Translations under genes and position numbers: made by a program | Assembly (NCBI GenBank): GCA_965209045.1 | Contig: CBDBPW010000001.1 | Coordinates: 930,001-994,000 of the forward strand | From: JAJEFO01 sp965209045 | GTDB taxonomy: Bacteria > Pseudomonadota > Alphaproteobacteria > Rhodobacterales > Rhodobacteraceae | Length of the DNA stretch: 64,000 nucleotides | Reading direction: 5' to 3' | Shown: positions 62,118-64,000 of the stretch, piece after piece | Position numbering within the stretch: position 1 is the first letter of the stretch | How the letters are laid out: each line of letters starts with the position of its first letter | Notes under the pieces: generated by a model | The model's database searches: none | Told to the model about the DNA's origin: nothing | Seen by the model: only the letters and a program-made list of their open reading frames with translations

Positions 62118-62138
62118 TGTTCTGGCTACTTGCGGCAA
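62110..62138 (-). promoter_or_regulatory. Predicted vapBC promoter
   Basis: On the minus strand, TTGCCG (complement of 62133-62138), a 17-base spacer and TATGGT (complement of 62110-62115) lie 33 bases before the vapB start. The -10 is buried in the operator palindrome. Confidence 0.5.
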
Positions 62139-62562
62139 CGTCTGCACGTAGGCGGGCTTACGGGAATTCGAATGCGGGCATGAGAGGAGCGAGGAACGGA
62201 CAAGGAGTTTCCGATGTCACAGTCCCGCTTGGCAAGAACGATTGGGCAAGCGCAAGCGAGCACAGGATCGGGCTGCACCAATTTGGCGGCCTGTGCCGTA
62301 CGCCCAAGAAGAGGAATCAATGAATCGGGCGGCCCGATATTCGCTGCACGCCGACCCCCGCTGCGTCCTGCAGAAGGGCACGTGCGGTCAACTGCCCTGT
62401 CTGCCCGATCCTGGGTTGCCGGAGGCTGCGCCCAAGGCCCACGCCGAGAGCCTTGACGGTGACCGATCGGGCATTCTGATATGGCGAATTCCAACCCTTG
62501 CCAGCAAGCGCTTCCCGAATCCGGGGCTTCGGTGTGCAATAGGGTCAATGATGGGTCGGGTG
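62118..62562 (+). other. Gene-free stretch upstream of vapBC
   Basis: Apart from the vapBC promoter at its left edge, no gene or signal is visible. Confidence 0.4.
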
Positions 62563-63672
62563 TCAGGAGATGCTGAAGTTCAGGCTTTCGATCCTTGCGC
62601 ATGCAACGCGATCCAGGTCCCAGTCGATCCCCAGACCCGGCACGTCGCTGGGATAGGCAACTCCGCCCTCGATTTTCATCGGGGTTGCAGTCAGGTCGTC
62701 CAGTTGCGGGATGTACTCCAGCCACGGTGCATTCGGGATGGCGCAAGCCAGGCTGACGTGAAGTTCCATCAGGAAATGGGGACACACGGGGACGTTGTGG
62801 GCTTCCGCAACATGGGCCACCTTCATCCAGGGTGTGATCCCGCCGATCCGCGCGACGTCGACTTGGACGATGCTGGCAGCGTCGGCAACAAGGTAATCCT
62901 TGAACTGGCTGATCGAATACATGCTCTCGCCGACAGCGATGGGGATGGAGCAGCTGATTGCCAAAGCCCGGTGTGACGCCACGTCGTCAGCAGGCATCGG
63001 CTCTTCAATCCATGCAATGTCAAGCGGTTGCAACATGGTCGCACGTCGGATCGCCTCGGCGAGATTGAAGGATTGATTGGCGTCCACCATGATCTCATAG
63101 GCAGGGCCAACGGCCTCTCGCACTGCTTGGAGCCGCTCGCGGTCTTCGCTCAGATGCCGGCGACCGACTTTGACCTTGCTGCCCTTGAACCCGGCGGTCT
63201 TGGCCTCCAACGCATCCGCGACAAGGTCCTCAGTCGAAATGTGCAGCCAGCCGCCCTCAGTCGTGTACATCGGCACACTGCTCTTCGAACCGCCCAGTAG
63301 GCGCCAAAGCGGAAGCGATGCCCGCTTGCACCGAAGGTCCCAAAGGGCCGTGTCTATCGCAGCAAGTGCAAGCGAAGTAATCGCGCCAACGCTTGTTGCG
63401 TGCGTGGAAAAAAGCAGATCGCGCCAGAGCCGCTCGATCTCCTCGGCTTCGCGTCCAACCAGCTGGGGCACCAGCGTTTCGCGCAGAAGCGACATGATTG
63501 CCGGGCCGCCCTGCCCAATTGTGTAGGTGTAACCCAAACCGTCGGCACCATCCTCGTCCGTAATCCGGACAAAGGGCGTTTCCTGGCTCTCAAAGCTCTG
63601 GATCGCGTCCGTTCGCTTCACCTTCGGCTGAAGGTCGGCCAAGAAAACCTCTATCTTTGCAATTCTTGCCAT
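62563..63672 (-). CDS. Mandelate racemase/muconate lactonizing enzyme-family protein (enolase superfamily)
   Basis: 369 residues. Catalytic pattern of the MR subgroup: GSKVKVGRRH (KxK), IMVDANQSFNLAEAI (Asp), AWIEEPMPADD (Glu), IAVGESMYSISQF (Glu), CPHFLMELHVSL (His region). Such enzymes abstract an alpha-proton from a carboxylate, as racemases or sugar-acid dehydratases; the substrate is not predictable. It follows the truncated regulator gene directly (the regulator's stop abuts the start codon), suggesting a catabolic operon that extends beyond the window. Confidence 0.9.
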   Translation of the reverse strand: MARIAKIEVFLADLQPKVKRTDAIQSFESQETPFVRITDEDGADGLGYTYTIGQGGPAIMSLLRETLVPQLVGREAEEIERLWRDLLFSTHATSVGAITSLALAAIDTALWDLRCKRASLPLWRLLGGSKSSVPMYTTEGGWLHISTEDLVADALEAKTAGFKGSKVKVGRRHLSEDRERLQAVREAVGPAYEIMVDANQSFNLAEAIRRATMLQPLDIAWIEEPMPADDVASHRALAISCSIPIAVGESMYSISQFKDYLVADAASIVQVDVARIGGITPWMKVAHVAEAHNVPVCPHFLMELHVSLACAIPNAPWLEYIPQLDDLTATPMKIEGGVAYPSDVPGLGIDWDLDRVACARIESLNFSIS

Positions 63673-64000
63673 TCATGTCCTCAAGATGGGCCGTTCCAGA
63701 ATCGTGGCCTCAAGGTCGGTTGGCCGTGTCACCTTCACCGCTCCGGCACCAATTTTTGCCGAGATGCGTTGGCCGGCTTCAATAAGCGCACGTTTGCATT
63801 CTTCGACATTGGGATCTTCCGTTGTGTGCAGGCGCTTCACATGAGGGATGGTCAATGCCGCGGCGACCACGCCGCCGTGGCCAAAAATCGGGACAGAGAG
63901 GTTCAGAACGCCTTGAATTACCGTCGAGGGGCTCTCGCAGACGCCAGACGCTTGCACCTGTTTGACGGCGGCCTCGAAATTCTTCATTCCCTCGGTCGAG
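63673..64000 (-). CDS. IclR-type regulator C-terminal part (5' end outside window)
   Basis: About 109 residues, open to the right edge; residues before the internal Met (STEG) belong to the same protein. ESPSTVIQGVLNLSVPIFGH, then GGVVAAALTIPHVKRL match the effector-binding domain of IclR-family regulators (SxxxxGVxxLSxPIxxxxGxxxAALTV). The DNA-binding domain is outside. It ends one base before the enolase-superfamily gene begins, so it probably controls and shares that operon. Confidence 0.65.
   Translation of the reverse strand, partial: STEGMKNFEAAVKQVQASGVCESPSTVIQGVLNLSVPIFGHGGVVAAALTIPHVKRLHTTEDPNVEECKRALIEAGQRISAKIGAGAVKVTRPTDLEATILERPILRT

Overview
The window looks like chromosome of a GC-rich marine alphaproteobacterium of the Rhodobacterales (roseobacter/Paracoccus side). 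The reasons are gene content and order: rsh followed by a DUF2062 gene; glutathione S-transferase-queG; ilvE divergent from petP-petR, then an HDAC-like hydrolase, xseB, ispA and dxs; an N-terminally extended methylsuccinyl-CoA dehydrogenase (mcd); and a DMSP lyase (dddP) that keeps all the metal and catalytic positions. No rRNA, CRISPR array, phage or replication origin is visible. There is one tRNA (Arg-CCU).

Layout. 1-2 kb: rsh (5' end outside the window) and a DUF2062 gene. 2.5-7.8 kb: a surface-lipoprotein island made of a frameshifted TbpB-barrel-like lipoprotein, a Slam outer-membrane translocator, and a lipoprotein that joins a zinc-metalloprotease motif to a Slam-cargo-like C-terminal barrel. 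7.8-14.5 kb: gene-poor and decayed, with an SRPBCC gene, a deleted response-regulator remnant and a Na/Pi cotransporter pseudogene split by an IS630-family element. 14.6-16.4 kb: GST and queG. 17.3-22.7 kb: a BMP/nucleoside-type ABC transporter operon ending in an HSL-type esterase. 23.5-30 kb: ilvE, petPR and the isoprenoid block. 30-33 kb: decayed DNA with a dead vapBC and two related one-TM small proteins. 33-43.3 kb: housekeeping and purine-salvage genes (ade-amn), HU, DMT transporter, HAD, Mn-PPase, recO. 43.9-50 kb: an all-in-one GAF-PAS-kinase-receiver-winged-helix regulator, an internally deleted PLP decarboxylase, and a two-gene unit (beta-rich protein plus MORN protein). 50.5-64 kb: mcd, a TauE-like permease, dddP, fmt-def, patB, small secreted/membrane proteins, tRNA-Arg, a LacI regulator, an intact vapBC, an enolase-superfamily enzyme and a truncated regulator.

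By my own summing of the calls, only about 70% of the window is covered by apparently intact genes. The rest holds long stretches without credible genes and at least seven recognisable wrecks: surface lipoprotein, response regulator, Na/Pi symporter, vapB, vapC, PLP decarboxylase and a small HTH protein. Core genes are intact while accessory genes decay, which suggests relaxed selection (for example a host-associated or otherwise specialised lineage). Sequencing error could explain single frameshifts but not the large deletions or the IS insertion.

The most interesting unit is the Slam island. A Slam barrel sits between two candidate cargo lipoproteins, one of which would place a metalloprotease on the cell surface.
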